From the NCBI GenBank assembly GCA_016278515.1, contig JADQBR010000079.1, forward strand, positions 1-52,957: a stretch of 52,957 nucleotides of DNA. Reading direction: 5' to 3'. The notes beneath the pieces were generated by a model, which saw nothing but the letters and a program-made list of their open reading frames with translations, searched no databases and was not told where the DNA came from. Shown here one piece after another: positions 17,669 to 26,324 of the stretch (its first letter is position 1; every line of letters begins with the position of its first letter). The DNA is from Bacillota bacterium (GTDB lineage: Bacteria > Bacillota > JADQBR01). Made by a program: the position numbers and the translations under genes.

Positions 17669-18028
17669 GTGCTATGGTCCGATGAAAAAGGCCTTACATT
17701 AGTGGAGGTTATGGTGGCGTTTACTATTTTGGTAGTAGCTGTATTGGCTATGACAAATACCTTTACCTCCGGCTTTATTATCAGTGAACATGCCGGGGAT
17801 GCTACCAAAGCTATCTCTCTGGCTCAGTCTAAGATAGAAGAATTAAAAGCCCTAAGCGATTTGTCAATCGGAAGTGAAACGGGTGAATGGGACGGTGGCT
17901 ATCAGTATCAACTTAATATCACAAATGGAGAATACGATAACCTTTATCGAATAGAGGTTAAAGTTATCTATCCTACTGCCGGAGGACAAAAGAATGTCAT
18001 TGTCAGGACCATGTTATGGAAGCGGTGA
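17669..18028 (+). CDS. PilV/GspI-like minor prepilin
   Basis: 119 aa from the GTG 5 nt after AGGTGA; an earlier GTG at 17660 overlaps the ribosome site. The leader ends EKG, followed by LTLVEVMVAFTILVVAVLAM, a prepilin helix with Leu instead of Phe at +1. The body is short, with an AQSKIEELKAL helix typical of GspI/PilV proteins. It directly follows the GspH-like gene and nearly abuts the next prepilin gene. Confidence 0.83.
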   Translation: MLWSDEKGLTLVEVMVAFTILVVAVLAMTNTFTSGFIISEHAGDATKAISLAQSKIEELKALSDLSIGSETGEWDGGYQYQLNITNGEYDNLYRIEVKVIYPTAGGQKNVIVRTMLWKR

Positions 18029-18032
18029 GGCG

Positions 18033-18473
18033 ATGAAGAGCGAAAAAGGCTTTACTGTAATAGAACTGGTGATAGCGTCAATTATTCTGGTATTGGTATT
18101 GGGAGCTGCCTATTCGATTTTTGAGAGTAGTGTTTATAGTTGGATTAAGGGCCAGAACAAGGTTGATCATCAACAAAATGTGCGTATTGTCCTAGACAGA
18201 ATAGTGAGAGAAGTGCGGGAAGCTCAGGAGTTGATTGAAACAGGAGATACCTATCTAGCGTTTGAGGATTATGACGGACAGGAAATCACCTATTACTTTG
18301 AGGCGGAACAGGGGCAGATTAGACGGAATGTAGACGGCAGCGGCCATACTATAGTTGGTGATGGCATAACAGGTGTAGAATTTGATATTATCGGCGGGCA
18401 GACACTGTTTGTTTCCATAACCAGCGGACAATACAAGCTGGAGACTAAGGTGACTTTACGCCAAATAAGTTGA
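18033..18473 (+). CDS. PilW/GspJ-like minor prepilin
   Basis: 146 aa from the ATG following GGTGAGG; the frame is open upstream to 17994 but overlaps the previous gene. Leader MKSEKG, then FTVIELVIASIILVLVLGAA. The VDHQQNVRIVLDRIVREVREAQ helix and the following beta strands resemble GspJ/PilW. Third of the minor pilin series. Confidence 0.83.
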   Translation: MKSEKGFTVIELVIASIILVLVLGAAYSIFESSVYSWIKGQNKVDHQQNVRIVLDRIVREVREAQELIETGDTYLAFEDYDGQEITYYFEAEQGQIRRNVDGSGHTIVGDGITGVEFDIIGGQTLFVSITSGQYKLETKVTLRQIS

Positions 18474-18486
18474 GGAGGAACCTAAG

Positions 18487-19620
18487 TTGAAACCACTAGC
18501 TGACCAGCGGGGCTCGGCACTGGTAATCGTAATATTAATAATGCTGGTCATTTTCATTTCCGGTACCGCCTTCGTGACGCTGGCAGCCAGTGAAAGAAAG
18601 GTCAGTATTTATCATATGGCGGAAACCCAAGCCTACTATTTGGCTGATGCCGGCATAAATATATTTCTTGCCCGATTATACGATACAGAAGCAGAAACCG
18701 GGTTCGGTTATGACATGGATGGTGATAGTTTGGATGATATAACTGTGTCCGTTCAAGACAATGGCAGAGAGCTGGAGGTAACCAGTCTAGGCCAGGTAAA
18801 TTTACCTGACGGTTCCGTGAAAGCAACAAAAAATATTGAGGCTGTTCTAGAAAAAAATTTACTGGCAGACCCTGTTTTTATCATAGGCAGTGGGGGTGCT
18901 GGCGGGGGCGGAGACAGCGGTGGAGGTGAAGATCTCCCTACTTTGATCATTTCCTCTAATAGTACTATTAATGGGAATGTTGTTATAAACGGTAATATTA
19001 ACATTAAATCAAGCTCAACGGTCATAAACGGTGATTTGATTGCCGGCGCGGGCGGTACTATCGAAGTCCACCAAAACGCTGAAGTCACTGGTGTGCAAAT
19101 TCAAAACGACGAGGTTTTGGGTTCTGAGTTCTTTGTGAAACAGCTTATTGATGACTGGATGGCTAAAGCAGATCGTTTTCTTGTTGGCGACACTGTTTTT
19201 GACCAGGAATTATTAGATACCATGCAAGATGAAGTTGTTTATGTAGATGGGGATGCCACTTTTTCCGATAATAGCAAATTACTATCCTACTCTGGGGTGA
19301 TAGTTGTCAATGGTTCAATAACCATCGAAGATGACATAGAGCCTGTAGACGGATCCCTAACAATAATAAGTACTGGAGATATAAACGTAGTAAAGAGAGC
19401 TGAAAGTTTGACCGGTGTTTTTATTACCCAAAGTGGCTTTAACGCTAACGGTAGTTTAACCTTAACTGGTTGCCTAATTGCAGAAAGTATTACGCAAAAT
19501 GAAATTAAAGGGAATATTACATTGACTTTTGATGAGAGTATTATCCAGTCTTCCGAGTTTCCTCAATTAACGGAAAAATACAAGTTAACCGATTGGAAAG
19601 AAACTACACCGGCATATTAA
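18487..19620 (+). CDS. PilX-like pilus-associated protein with beta-rich C-terminus
   Basis: 377 aa, TTG start 7 nt after GAGGAGG. After a short charged N-terminus comes GSALVIVILIMLVIFISGTAF, then the ETQAYYLADAGIN segment characteristic of PilX N-terminal regions. The chain passes through a Gly-rich linker (~140-150) to a long repetitive beta region with Asn-Gly turns (NGNVVINGNINIKSS, VVNGSITIE, NANGSLTLTG), which suggests a beta-helix or bactofilin-like stack. Likely exposed at the cell surface or pilus tip; adhesion is only a guess. Confidence 0.78.
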   Translation: MKPLADQRGSALVIVILIMLVIFISGTAFVTLAASERKVSIYHMAETQAYYLADAGINIFLARLYDTEAETGFGYDMDGDSLDDITVSVQDNGRELEVTSLGQVNLPDGSVKATKNIEAVLEKNLLADPVFIIGSGGAGGGGDSGGGEDLPTLIISSNSTINGNVVINGNINIKSSSTVINGDLIAGAGGTIEVHQNAEVTGVQIQNDEVLGSEFFVKQLIDDWMAKADRFLVGDTVFDQELLDTMQDEVVYVDGDATFSDNSKLLSYSGVIVVNGSITIEDDIEPVDGSLTIISTGDINVVKRAESLTGVFITQSGFNANGSLTLTGCLIAESITQNEIKGNITLTFDESIIQSSEFPQLTEKYKLTDWKETTPAY

Positions 19621-19646
19621 AGGAATTGGGCTTAAGGGGTGTTACC

Positions 19647-20717
19647 ATGGCTTTGCGGCAGAGACTGTTTAAGAAAAAGAATTGTATTGGCATAGATTTA
19701 GGTACTTCAGAAATAAAAGCCGTGGCTGTTAAAAAATCTGGGTCAGGCGTAACAGTTGAGACTGCAGAGAAGGTTGCCCTACCTGCGGGGGTAATGGATA
19801 ACGGTAGGATTATCGATGCAAAGGGCTTATCAGAAGCGCTAAAGCTGCTGGCGGGAAAAATAGATATGAAGAAAAAGCAACTGGTAATTGCGGTAACAGG
19901 TAAAAATGTTGTTGTCAGGCAGTTAAAGCTACCTCAGATGCCGATTAAAGAAATAGAACAGGCTGTTAAATGGGAAGCTGAAAAATATGTTCCCCTGCCC
20001 CAAAGCGAATTAATTATTGATTACGTTAATTTTGGTTTGATGGATAAGGAAGACAAGCAGTTATTTATCCTGATGGTTGTAGTGCCTAAAAATGATGTTT
20101 TTGATTTTTTTGAGACTTTTTCCTTAGCTGGCTTGGAATTATCGGCCATAGATATAGAACCCTTGGCGTTGTGGCGTCTGCTGGGGGATGTTCCAGAAGG
20201 CAATGGGGCTGCGGCTATCATTGATTTTGGTGCCAAACAAACCAGCTTGTTGATAACCCATAATGATTGTTTAGATTTTACCCGTTCCTTTGATATAGGT
20301 GGAAATACCGTCGCCAATGCCATAGCCGAAAAATTAGGTGTTGACTTTGCCGCTGCCCAACAGATTAAGGAACAGAAGGCTGTTATGCCTGCCAGCAGCC
20401 AAGTAGGCGACCAATCTCTCCTGAACGTTGCTCTGTTGGAAGGAGTCGGACGCTTATCACATGAAATAAGACGCTCCCTTGACTTTTACAAGATTCAATC
20501 CCAAGGAAACGCGGTTACCCAGATATTTATTTCCGGCGGAATGGCTAAGTTGCCTGGTATTGTTAATTATTTTCAAAATGAATTGGAATTAACGGTATCT
20601 GTGGTCAATCCAAACCTGTCCTGGTCGTCTGACGACTTATGCTGCTGCAATGAAGAAGGCGTTTTAGATCCTGCCTGGGCAGTTGCTGCCGGTTTAGCGC
20701 TTTGGGAGGTGAAGTAA
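19647..20717 (+). CDS. pilM: Type IV pilus actin-like assembly protein PilM
   Basis: 356 aa from the ATG after AAGGGGTG (19593 is an earlier in-frame ATG overlapping the previous gene). The actin/FtsA-like nucleotide site begins IGIDLGTSEIKAVAV (~15-29); a second phosphate loop is AIIDFGAKQTSLLI (~190) and the adenosine motif is IFISGGMAKLPG (~308). It forms the cytoplasmic ring that binds the PilN N-terminus. The stop codon shares one base with the pilN start. Confidence 0.92.
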   Translation: MALRQRLFKKKNCIGIDLGTSEIKAVAVKKSGSGVTVETAEKVALPAGVMDNGRIIDAKGLSEALKLLAGKIDMKKKQLVIAVTGKNVVVRQLKLPQMPIKEIEQAVKWEAEKYVPLPQSELIIDYVNFGLMDKEDKQLFILMVVVPKNDVFDFFETFSLAGLELSAIDIEPLALWRLLGDVPEGNGAAAIIDFGAKQTSLLITHNDCLDFTRSFDIGGNTVANAIAEKLGVDFAAAQQIKEQKAVMPASSQVGDQSLLNVALLEGVGRLSHEIRRSLDFYKIQSQGNAVTQIFISGGMAKLPGIVNYFQNELELTVSVVNPNLSWSSDDLCCCNEEGVLDPAWAVAAGLALWEVK

Positions 20718-21262
20718 TGGCACAGATTAATTTACTGCCTCCAGAGCTGCGCGCACAAACCATGGTCGGTAACCCTAAGTTGCGAAACCGGATTATTGCA
20801 TCAGGTATCATCATTATGCTTATAGCAGCGGGAGTGACTTGGTTCAATTATTTAGGTTCTTTGGAGCAGACACTGGGCCAATACAAGGATAAAAAAGCAC
20901 AAATAACTAAGCAGATGGCTCAGCTGAATCAACTGAAGCAAGATATTGAAGAAGAAAATAAGGAATTGTCAGCCTTAGAGTCTGTCAAAAACAGCAGTTT
21001 TAGGTGGGGATGGCTGCTGGAGAAGATTAACCAGAACATGCCGCAGCAAATTTGGGTAGAAATTGTAGCGGCCGACGGAAATAACACATTGGTCATAAAG
21101 GGAAAAGCACCATCCCTGGAAGCAATCGGTGTTCTGATACATAAATTGAAAGAGATGGCGGACTTTCAGGTAGTAGTGCTAAATCAGGTGAAGCAAGTAG
21201 ATGGGCAGCCTGGGTTGATGGAATTTCAGATAACAGCACAGCTTGCAGAAGGAAGTGGCTAA
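20717..21262 (+). CDS. pilN: Type IV pilus assembly protein PilN
   Basis: 181 aa. The N-terminal MAQINLLPPELRAQ contains the conserved INLLP motif that binds PilM. One membrane helix (~29-47), a coiled coil (~50-90) and a ferredoxin-like C-terminal domain follow. GGAGGTGAAG lies 6 nt before the ATG. pilM-pilN-pilO is the standard alignment-complex order; no secretin pilQ or pilP follows, as expected for a Gram-positive type cell envelope. Confidence 0.88.
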   Translation: MAQINLLPPELRAQTMVGNPKLRNRIIASGIIIMLIAAGVTWFNYLGSLEQTLGQYKDKKAQITKQMAQLNQLKQDIEEENKELSALESVKNSSFRWGWLLEKINQNMPQQIWVEIVAADGNNTLVIKGKAPSLEAIGVLIHKLKEMADFQVVVLNQVKQVDGQPGLMEFQITAQLAEGSG

Positions 21263-21263
21263 A

Positions 21264-21992
21264 TTGTGGGGAAAACTGTCTACCAGGGAAAAACGGCTGA
21301 TCGTATTTTTAATTGCTATCATATGTATATTTCTTTTATATAAGTATCTATGGGTTAGCCAATTTTCGCACTGGATCAGTCTAAAAGAGCAAATTCAGCA
21401 GGAAACAATGCAAATAAATAAAGATGAGCAGCTGGTTAAGCAGCTGCCTAAACTAAAGCAGCAGTTGCAGCAAATAGAGAATGAATTGTCAATGCTTAAA
21501 GAAGATTTTGCCGTTCCCATTACCGATGGCAGTACCTATGTGGAATTGGGTTTGCAATCTCAGGACAAGGTCTCTATTGTAGGAGTCTACCCTCAGCCTA
21601 TTGTAATTAAGGACTATTATCAGGTGTTGCCGATGAAAGTTGAAATTATGGGTTCATATCAGGGTAACCTTAAATTTATTCAAGCGTTGGAGAATATGCC
21701 TGCAGTGCTTGAAATTACCAAATTGAATATATCGACTGTGGACGGGAGTCCAGAATTAAAGGCTGATATTACATTACTGTTATACAGCTTAAACGGAGTA
21801 TCGTCCGGAAGGCTGCAGGAGCAATGGGAGGTGGGGCGATTTGATATTTTCAGTCCCTCTCTGGATCATTTGTTGAATGAAATGCCAAAGAGCAATTACG
21901 ATTACAGCCAACCGTCTCAAGGAAAAGCCGAGACTAAACAATCACCCGACAGTATACGTAATTCACCGATTTATCAGTTTCCTGTGAGATAG
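21264..21992 (+). CDS. pilO: Type IV pilus assembly protein PilO
   Basis: 242 aa. The TTG at 21264 lies ~10 nt after AAGGA and immediately follows the pilN stop; a TTG at 21243 would add seven residues and overlap pilN. One membrane helix (~13-33), a coiled coil (~40-85) with Gln/Leu heptads, and a PilO-type domain (VYPQPIVIKDYYQVLPMKVEIMGSY region). The C-terminal 50 residues are extended and Ser/Pro/Gln-rich. It pairs with PilN. Confidence 0.85.
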   Translation: MWGKLSTREKRLIVFLIAIICIFLLYKYLWVSQFSHWISLKEQIQQETMQINKDEQLVKQLPKLKQQLQQIENELSMLKEDFAVPITDGSTYVELGLQSQDKVSIVGVYPQPIVIKDYYQVLPMKVEIMGSYQGNLKFIQALENMPAVLEITKLNISTVDGSPELKADITLLLYSLNGVSSGRLQEQWEVGRFDIFSPSLDHLLNEMPKSNYDYSQPSQGKAETKQSPDSIRNSPIYQFPVR

Positions 21993-22002
21993 GGGGGAAG
22001 AC

Positions 22003-22704
22003 ATGCGAAAGAAAAAATTGATTTTATACGTTCTGGCATTGCTGCTGCTGACCGGTGGCTCTGCAGTAGGTCAGGGGAAATGGATTAAAAAGAAAATAAA
22101 CGTCTTCTATAATAATCTAACGGTCTACATAGACGGCCAACAACTGGATACACTGGTAGAGCCCTTCATATATGAAGGACATACCATGGTGCCGTTGCGG
22201 GCTTTAGGTGAAGCCTTGGGGAAATCCGTGGCCTGGGACGAGGAAAACGGGCGGATAATAATAGGCGAAGCGCCTGTATCTCTGGCACCGCCGGCCAAAT
22301 TAACTGACTTAACGGTGCTTCGTAACGTAGGGGATTTTTATGAAAAATCCGGTGGATTTGTTATTACCAAGCGTAGATTTGAGAACGGTATTGCAGCAGA
22401 TATCGACAAAGGGAGTCGGACCGAGTTTATCGTTGAATTGTCGGGGAAATACCAGGGGCTGACCGGTTTTGTCGGGGTAGACGACAGTACCCAGGATAGT
22501 GCAGGAGCTTTTAATCTGACTATTAGCGGCGACGGAAGGGTGCTGTACGGTCCAACCAAGGTGCTGCCTGGACAATATCCTATTAAGTTGGAGTTAGGTA
22601 TAGCAAAGATGGAAACGGTTAAATTTAATGTAGATTGGGTTCAAGGGGAAGTAGGAGACTATAATCCCGTGTTGGCAGCCATAGCAAATTTTAAGGTGCA
22701 ATAG
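22003..22704 (+). CDS. Secreted protein with copper-amine-oxidase-like stalk domain and NPCBM-like domain
   Basis: 233 aa, signal peptide (~1-24, basic then LILYVLALLLLTGG). Residues ~33-85 match the copper amine oxidase N-terminal-like domain common in Firmicute surface proteins (VYIDGQQLDTLVEPFIYEGHTMVPLRALGEALG...VAWDEE). Residues ~105-232 look like an NPCBM/jelly-roll carbohydrate-binding fold (FIVELSGKYQGLTGFVGVDD, then a closing ANFKV strand). It has no enzyme motif. As the last gene of the pilus run it may be a wall-associated accessory. Confidence 0.78.
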   Translation: MRKKKLILYVLALLLLTGGSAVGQGKWIKKKINVFYNNLTVYIDGQQLDTLVEPFIYEGHTMVPLRALGEALGKSVAWDEENGRIIIGEAPVSLAPPAKLTDLTVLRNVGDFYEKSGGFVITKRRFENGIAADIDKGSRTEFIVELSGKYQGLTGFVGVDDSTQDSAGAFNLTISGDGRVLYGPTKVLPGQYPIKLELGIAKMETVKFNVDWVQGEVGDYNPVLAAIANFKVQ

Positions 22705-22713
22705 TTTTAGCAT

Positions 22714-22740
22714 CAATCGGTCTTTTATAGGCCTTTTTTT
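22714..22740 (+). terminator. Weak candidate terminator after the pilus operon
   Basis: A short GGTC / GGCC stem followed by T7, itself inside a larger imperfect inverted repeat (AATCGGT at 22715-22721, ACCGATT at 22750-22756). The core stem is weak, so efficiency is doubtful. The rest of 22741-22915 shows nothing I can name. Confidence 0.4.
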
Positions 22741-22915
22741 GTTGTATAAACCGATTAGAACCGAAGGTATGAAATGCTTTTGTTTGGGCTCTGAAATAGC
22801 TGCCGCGGCAGGTGTTTGCAGAAAACGACAAAGAAAGAAGCAAGGTTTAAGAGGATTTTGGCGCTGTTTTAGCGAAAGTAAATTGACTATCTGATTTTAA
22901 GCGGGTGATTTTACA

Positions 22916-23485
22916 ATGCAGTTTAGCGCAATTTCCTTACCTGTGGAGGAGAATCCAGGCGGGGAAATGTGTTTTATAAAAAGACTAGATGGGAAAACAC
23001 TGGTTGCCTTAATTGACGGTTTAAGATTTGGAGCACGTTCCATGGCTGCGGCAAGGAAAGCTAAACAATTACTATCCAATCAGGAGGATTGGAATTTAAA
23101 AGATATGTTACTTTTTATGCATAATGAACTTTCCAAAACAGTTGGTGTGGCAGTAGCTATTGTCATTATTGATCATCAAAAGCGTACAGCTAATTTTGGC
23201 GGGGTTGGCAATATTACTATAAAGTTGATTGGTGATCATATAAGGCAGATTACCTTACCAAAAGGTGTTCTCGGTTATCAGACGTTTGTGGAATATGGAA
23301 AAACTGTTGAGTTAGCGGCAAATGATCTGGTATTAATACATTCAGATGGAATAAGGGATAATTACAACCCGGAATCCATGTTGAAGCTGTCCGTGAAAGA
23401 TGCAACCCTTAATCTCGTCAATAAATACCGTAACCCTCATGATCACGCATCTCTAGTAGCTTTGAGGGATTTATGGGTAAAATGA
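22916..23485 (+). CDS. RsbX/SpoIIE-like PP2C-family phosphatase
   Basis: 189 aa, ATG after GGGTGAT. Compact PPM-type serine phosphatase like RsbX: an IDGLRFGARSMAAAR metal-site segment (~38-52), FGGVGNITIKL (~98), and a second metal region LIHSDGIRDN (~142-151). Length matches stand-alone RsbX (~200 aa). In the first metal motif the usual D-G-x-G-H-G is D-G-L-R-F-G. The likely target is a phosphorylated anti-sigma antagonist (STAS) protein, but no partner is next to it. Single-gene unit between the pilus and thiamine operons. Confidence 0.8.
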   Translation: MQFSAISLPVEENPGGEMCFIKRLDGKTLVALIDGLRFGARSMAAARKAKQLLSNQEDWNLKDMLLFMHNELSKTVGVAVAIVIIDHQKRTANFGGVGNITIKLIGDHIRQITLPKGVLGYQTFVEYGKTVELAANDLVLIHSDGIRDNYNPESMLKLSVKDATLNLVNKYRNPHDHASLVALRDLWVK

Positions 23486-23569
23486 AAAGTTTGTCGTTCC
23501 GGACCGGTTTTTTAAGCTTTAATATTTCTGCCGTTTGTGCTAAGATAAGTCTATAATTTAATAATCAGT

Positions 23570-23669
23570 AGCACAAGGGGAGTCTGGATAGGCAGACTGA
23601 GAGAAAGATCCGTTTAAATCTTAGACCCTTATACCTGATCTGGGTAATGCCAGCGTAGGGATGTTCGCT
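23570..23669 (+). ncRNA. TPP riboswitch (THI element)
   Basis: Conserved elements in order: GGGGAGTC near the 5' end, the P2/P3 segment with GACTGAGAGAAA, then GACCCTTATACCTGATCTGGG, and TAATGCCAGCGTAGGGA. This is the canonical thi-box. It binds thiamine pyrophosphate and is followed by an intrinsic terminator before thiW, so it acts by transcription attenuation. Confidence 0.95.
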
Positions 23670-23692
23670 CTAATATATGTCTTATTATATTT

Positions 23693-23723
23693 AGGCACGG
23701 AACCCTGGCGGTTTCGTGTTTTT
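23693..23723 (+). terminator. Riboswitch expression-platform terminator
   Basis: A 9-bp stem, CACGGAACC / GGTTTCGTG, with loop CTGGC and then T5, about 25 nt after the TPP aptamer and 60 bp before thiW. It should form when TPP is bound. Confidence 0.8.
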
Positions 23724-23783
23724 AGATTCGTAGGGCAACTATTTGAACTGCCTAAGTGCTCATTTAAAAGGAGGAGACTTTTA

Positions 23784-24290
23784 ATGCAAACAAGAAAATT
23801 GACTGTTTCAGCAATGCTTATCGCAATTGGGACTATTTTGGGGAATTTAATCTACATACCGGTTGGTGTTTCCAGGTGTTTTCCCGTACAGCACGCTCTT
23901 AATGTTATTTCTGCTGTAATCCTGGGGCCATGGTATGCTGTCGGTGTGGCCTTTAGTATTTCTTTTCTGAGAAATACTTTAGGGACAGGATCTTTGTTGG
24001 CTTTTCCGGGCAGTATGATTGGGGCGTTGCTGGCGGGGCTAGTTTATAAAAAGACTGGCAGCAAATTATTTACCTCTTTTGGTGAAGTATTTGGGACAGG
24101 TATTTTAGGGGGAATAGCTGCTTTTCCCGTAGCGAAATTCGTGATGGGGAAAGAAGTGGCTGCATTCTTTTTTGTAATTCCGTTTTTAGTAAGTACTGTT
24201 GGAGGAAGTATTATCGGATTTCTAATCTTAGGTATCCTGGAAAAAAGTAATGTATTGAAAGACACAATCGATTGGGAGGCCAAACCATGA
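23784..24290 (+). CDS. thiW: ECF transporter substrate-binding subunit ThiW
   Basis: 168 aa from the ATG after AGGAGGAG; in-frame upstream sequence overlaps the riboswitch. Five to six membrane helices, with [18 protein letters not shown] and [21 protein letters not shown] typical of ThiW. It is the S component of an energy-coupling-factor importer and probably takes up the thiazole precursor (hydroxyethylthiazole). The ATPase and T subunits must be elsewhere. First gene of the TPP-controlled operon; its stop overlaps thiD by 4 bp. Confidence 0.9.
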   Translation: MQTRKLTVSAMLIAIGTILGNLIYIPVGVSRCFPVQHALNVISAVILGPWYAVGVAFSISFLRNTLGTGSLLAFPGSMIGALLAGLVYKKTGSKLFTSFGEVFGTGILGGIAAFPVAKFVMGKEVAAFFFVIPFLVSTVGGSIIGFLILGILEKSNVLKDTIDWEAKP

Positions 24291-25093
24291 GAAAAGTATT
24301 AACAGTAGCTGGCTCTGACAGCGGCGGTGGGGCAGGAATACAAGCTGATTTAAAGACATTTTCCGCCCATGGAATCTTTGGAATGAGCGCAATTACGGCG
24401 GTTACGGCTCAGAATACATTGGGGGTTTCTGCTGTCCAAGACATCTCACCGGACATAATAACCAAACAAATAGATGCAGTTTTTGAGGATATGGGCGCTG
24501 ATGCGGTTAAGATTGGGATGGTATCCCAATCAGCTTCAATAGAGGCAATAGCCAAGCAGTTGAGGAAGCATCAGGCAAGAAACATAGTACTCGACCCGGT
24601 GATGATTTCTAAGAGCGGATTTGATTTATTACAGCCTGAGGCAAAGGAAGCTTTAATTAAGCACCTTCTGCCAATTGCCACCATCATTACCCCCAATATT
24701 CATGAAGCTCAGGCCATTACCGGCTGTAAAATTACTAATGTTGAACAGATGGAATTTGCTGCCCGGGAAATTTACTCATTAGGGCCACAGACAGTCTTGG
24801 TGAAAGGTGGGCATCTGGAGTATGACGCGGTGGATGTATTATATGATGGCAAAGTTATGAAACATTTTCAGGCTGCGCGAGTTGACTCAAAAAATACACA
24901 TGGGACTGGCTGTACGTTATCTTCAGCCATCGCTGCCAACTTGGCGTTGGGCGATGCAATTACAGAAGCGGTTGAAAAAGCCAAAAACTATATTACCGAG
25001 GCAATTAAGCATTCATTTCCCATTGGTAAGGGCGTAGGCCCGGTGCATCATTTCTACAGATTGTATAAAAAGGCAGGGGTTCTAGATGAATAA
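24287..25093 (+). CDS. thiD: Hydroxymethylpyrimidine/phosphomethylpyrimidine kinase ThiD
   Basis: 268 aa. It phosphorylates HMP twice to HMP-PP. Ribokinase-like fold: [19 protein letters not shown] at the N-terminus, the [10 protein letters not shown] motif (~103), [10 protein letters not shown] (~137), VKGGH (~170) and the anion-hole/catalytic motif [11 protein letters not shown] (~211). The ATG sits after GGGAGG and overlaps the thiW stop. A further 15 nt of open frame upstream is not needed. Confidence 0.95.
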   Translation: MRKVLTVAGSDSGGGAGIQADLKTFSAHGIFGMSAITAVTAQNTLGVSAVQDISPDIITKQIDAVFEDMGADAVKIGMVSQSASIEAIAKQLRKHQARNIVLDPVMISKSGFDLLQPEAKEALIKHLLPIATIITPNIHEAQAITGCKITNVEQMEFAAREIYSLGPQTVLVKGGHLEYDAVDVLYDGKVMKHFQAARVDSKNTHGTGCTLSSAIAANLALGDAITEAVEKAKNYITEAIKHSFPIGKGVGPVHHFYRLYKKAGVLDE

Positions 25094-26324
25094 GATTGGA
25101 GAGCATCAACTGTCAGGATATAATTTCTTTTTTCTTTGGTTTGGAGCGGCGGTTTCCGTTGCGGAAATAATGACTGGGGCCTTGATCGCACCACTGGGAT
25201 TTACAAATGGTCTTATGGTAGTACTGCTGGGGCATGCTATTGGTGTAGCCATACTTATATTAGGCGGAATAATCGGGGCTGAGGTTCGGCTTCCTGCCAT
25301 TATGTCTACCAGGATTTCCTTTGGCACTTATGGTTCTTATCTCTTTTCTTTTTTTAATGTTTTGCAGTTAATTGGCTGGACTGCAGTTATGATTATTTCA
25401 GGAGGTCGTTCGGTAAACATCATTAGCAAGGTTCTTTGGTCTTTTGACAATGTTACCTTCTGGAGTTTGCTGATTGGAATATTCATCTGTTTCTGGATAT
25501 CCCTTGGCAGTGCCGGCTTTAAAAAATTAAACACGGCAGCAGTTGTGCTGCTTTTTGGCTTGACTATTGCTTTGAGTTTTGTGGTGCTGCAAAATGGGGA
25601 ACTCTTTTCCAAGGCGGCTGTCGGAGGGATTTCATTCGGGACGGCCTTGGAGCTTAGCATAATTATGCCCCTATCCTGGGTGCCGCTAATAGCTGATTAC
25701 ACTAGGTTTGCAAAAAGCAAGAAAGGAGCGGTAGTTGGCAGCTTTCTTGGTTATTTCATTGGTAGTTCGTGGATGTATCTCATCGGTCTTAGTTCGGGGA
25801 TTATATTTGATAATCCGGACCCGGGTGCTGTGATGGTAGCAGCGAACTTAGGGTTCGCTGCGCTTGGGATAATTATTTTATCTACTGTGACTACAACCTT
25901 TTTGGACGCTTATTCGGCCGGAGTCACGTTTCTAAATGTACTACCTAAACTAAATGAAAAAAAGACTGCACTGGTTATGAGTTTTATCGGTGTTATAGTT
26001 GCGGTTATGGTACCTATTGAACAATATGAAAACTTTTTATATGCTATCGGTTCCGTATTTGCCCCCCTGTTTGCTATATTGTTTACAGATTACTTTATCT
26101 TGAAAAAGAGCACTATGCTTGAGGAAAAACTTCTTATTAACTGGGGTTCAATTGCAGTTTGGCTGATAGGAATAAAACTTTATTATATCATTGTGAAGCT
26201 TGACTTTATTTTGGGAACGACCATCCCTGTCATGGTACTAACCTCAATAACCTATATTATTCTGTTAAGGTGTGTTGGAAATTGGAGATTCTTAAAGAAA
26301 TATCAAAGCTCTTATCCCTCGTAA
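25086..26324 (+). CDS. cytX: Hydroxymethylpyrimidine transporter CytX (NCS1 family)
   Basis: 412 aa, about 12 membrane helices, cytosine/purine permease superfamily. The N-terminus LSGYNFFFLWFGAAVSVAEIMTG and MSTRISFGTYGSY are typical of NCS1/CytX. Its place between thiD and thiM under a TPP riboswitch points to uptake of the pyrimidine precursor HMP. It overlaps thiD by 8 bp and the next gene by about 40-55 bp. Confidence 0.9.
   Translation: MNKIGEHQLSGYNFFFLWFGAAVSVAEIMTGALIAPLGFTNGLMVVLLGHAIGVAILILGGIIGAEVRLPAIMSTRISFGTYGSYLFSFFNVLQLIGWTAVMIISGGRSVNIISKVLWSFDNVTFWSLLIGIFICFWISLGSAGFKKLNTAAVVLLFGLTIALSFVVLQNGELFSKAAVGGISFGTALELSIIMPLSWVPLIADYTRFAKSKKGAVVGSFLGYFIGSSWMYLIGLSSGIIFDNPDPGAVMVAANLGFAALGIIILSTVTTTFLDAYSAGVTFLNVLPKLNEKKTALVMSFIGVIVAVMVPIEQYENFLYAIGSVFAPLFAILFTDYFILKKSTMLEEKLLINWGSIAVWLIGIKLYYIIVKLDFILGTTIPVMVLTSITYIILLRCVGNWRFLKKYQSSYPS

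Noticed and set aside
22741-22915. Possible riboswitch upstream of the RsbX-like gene
   Set aside because: The purine-rich GC-loop region does not fit the conserved cores of c-di-GMP, glycine or SAM elements that I know.
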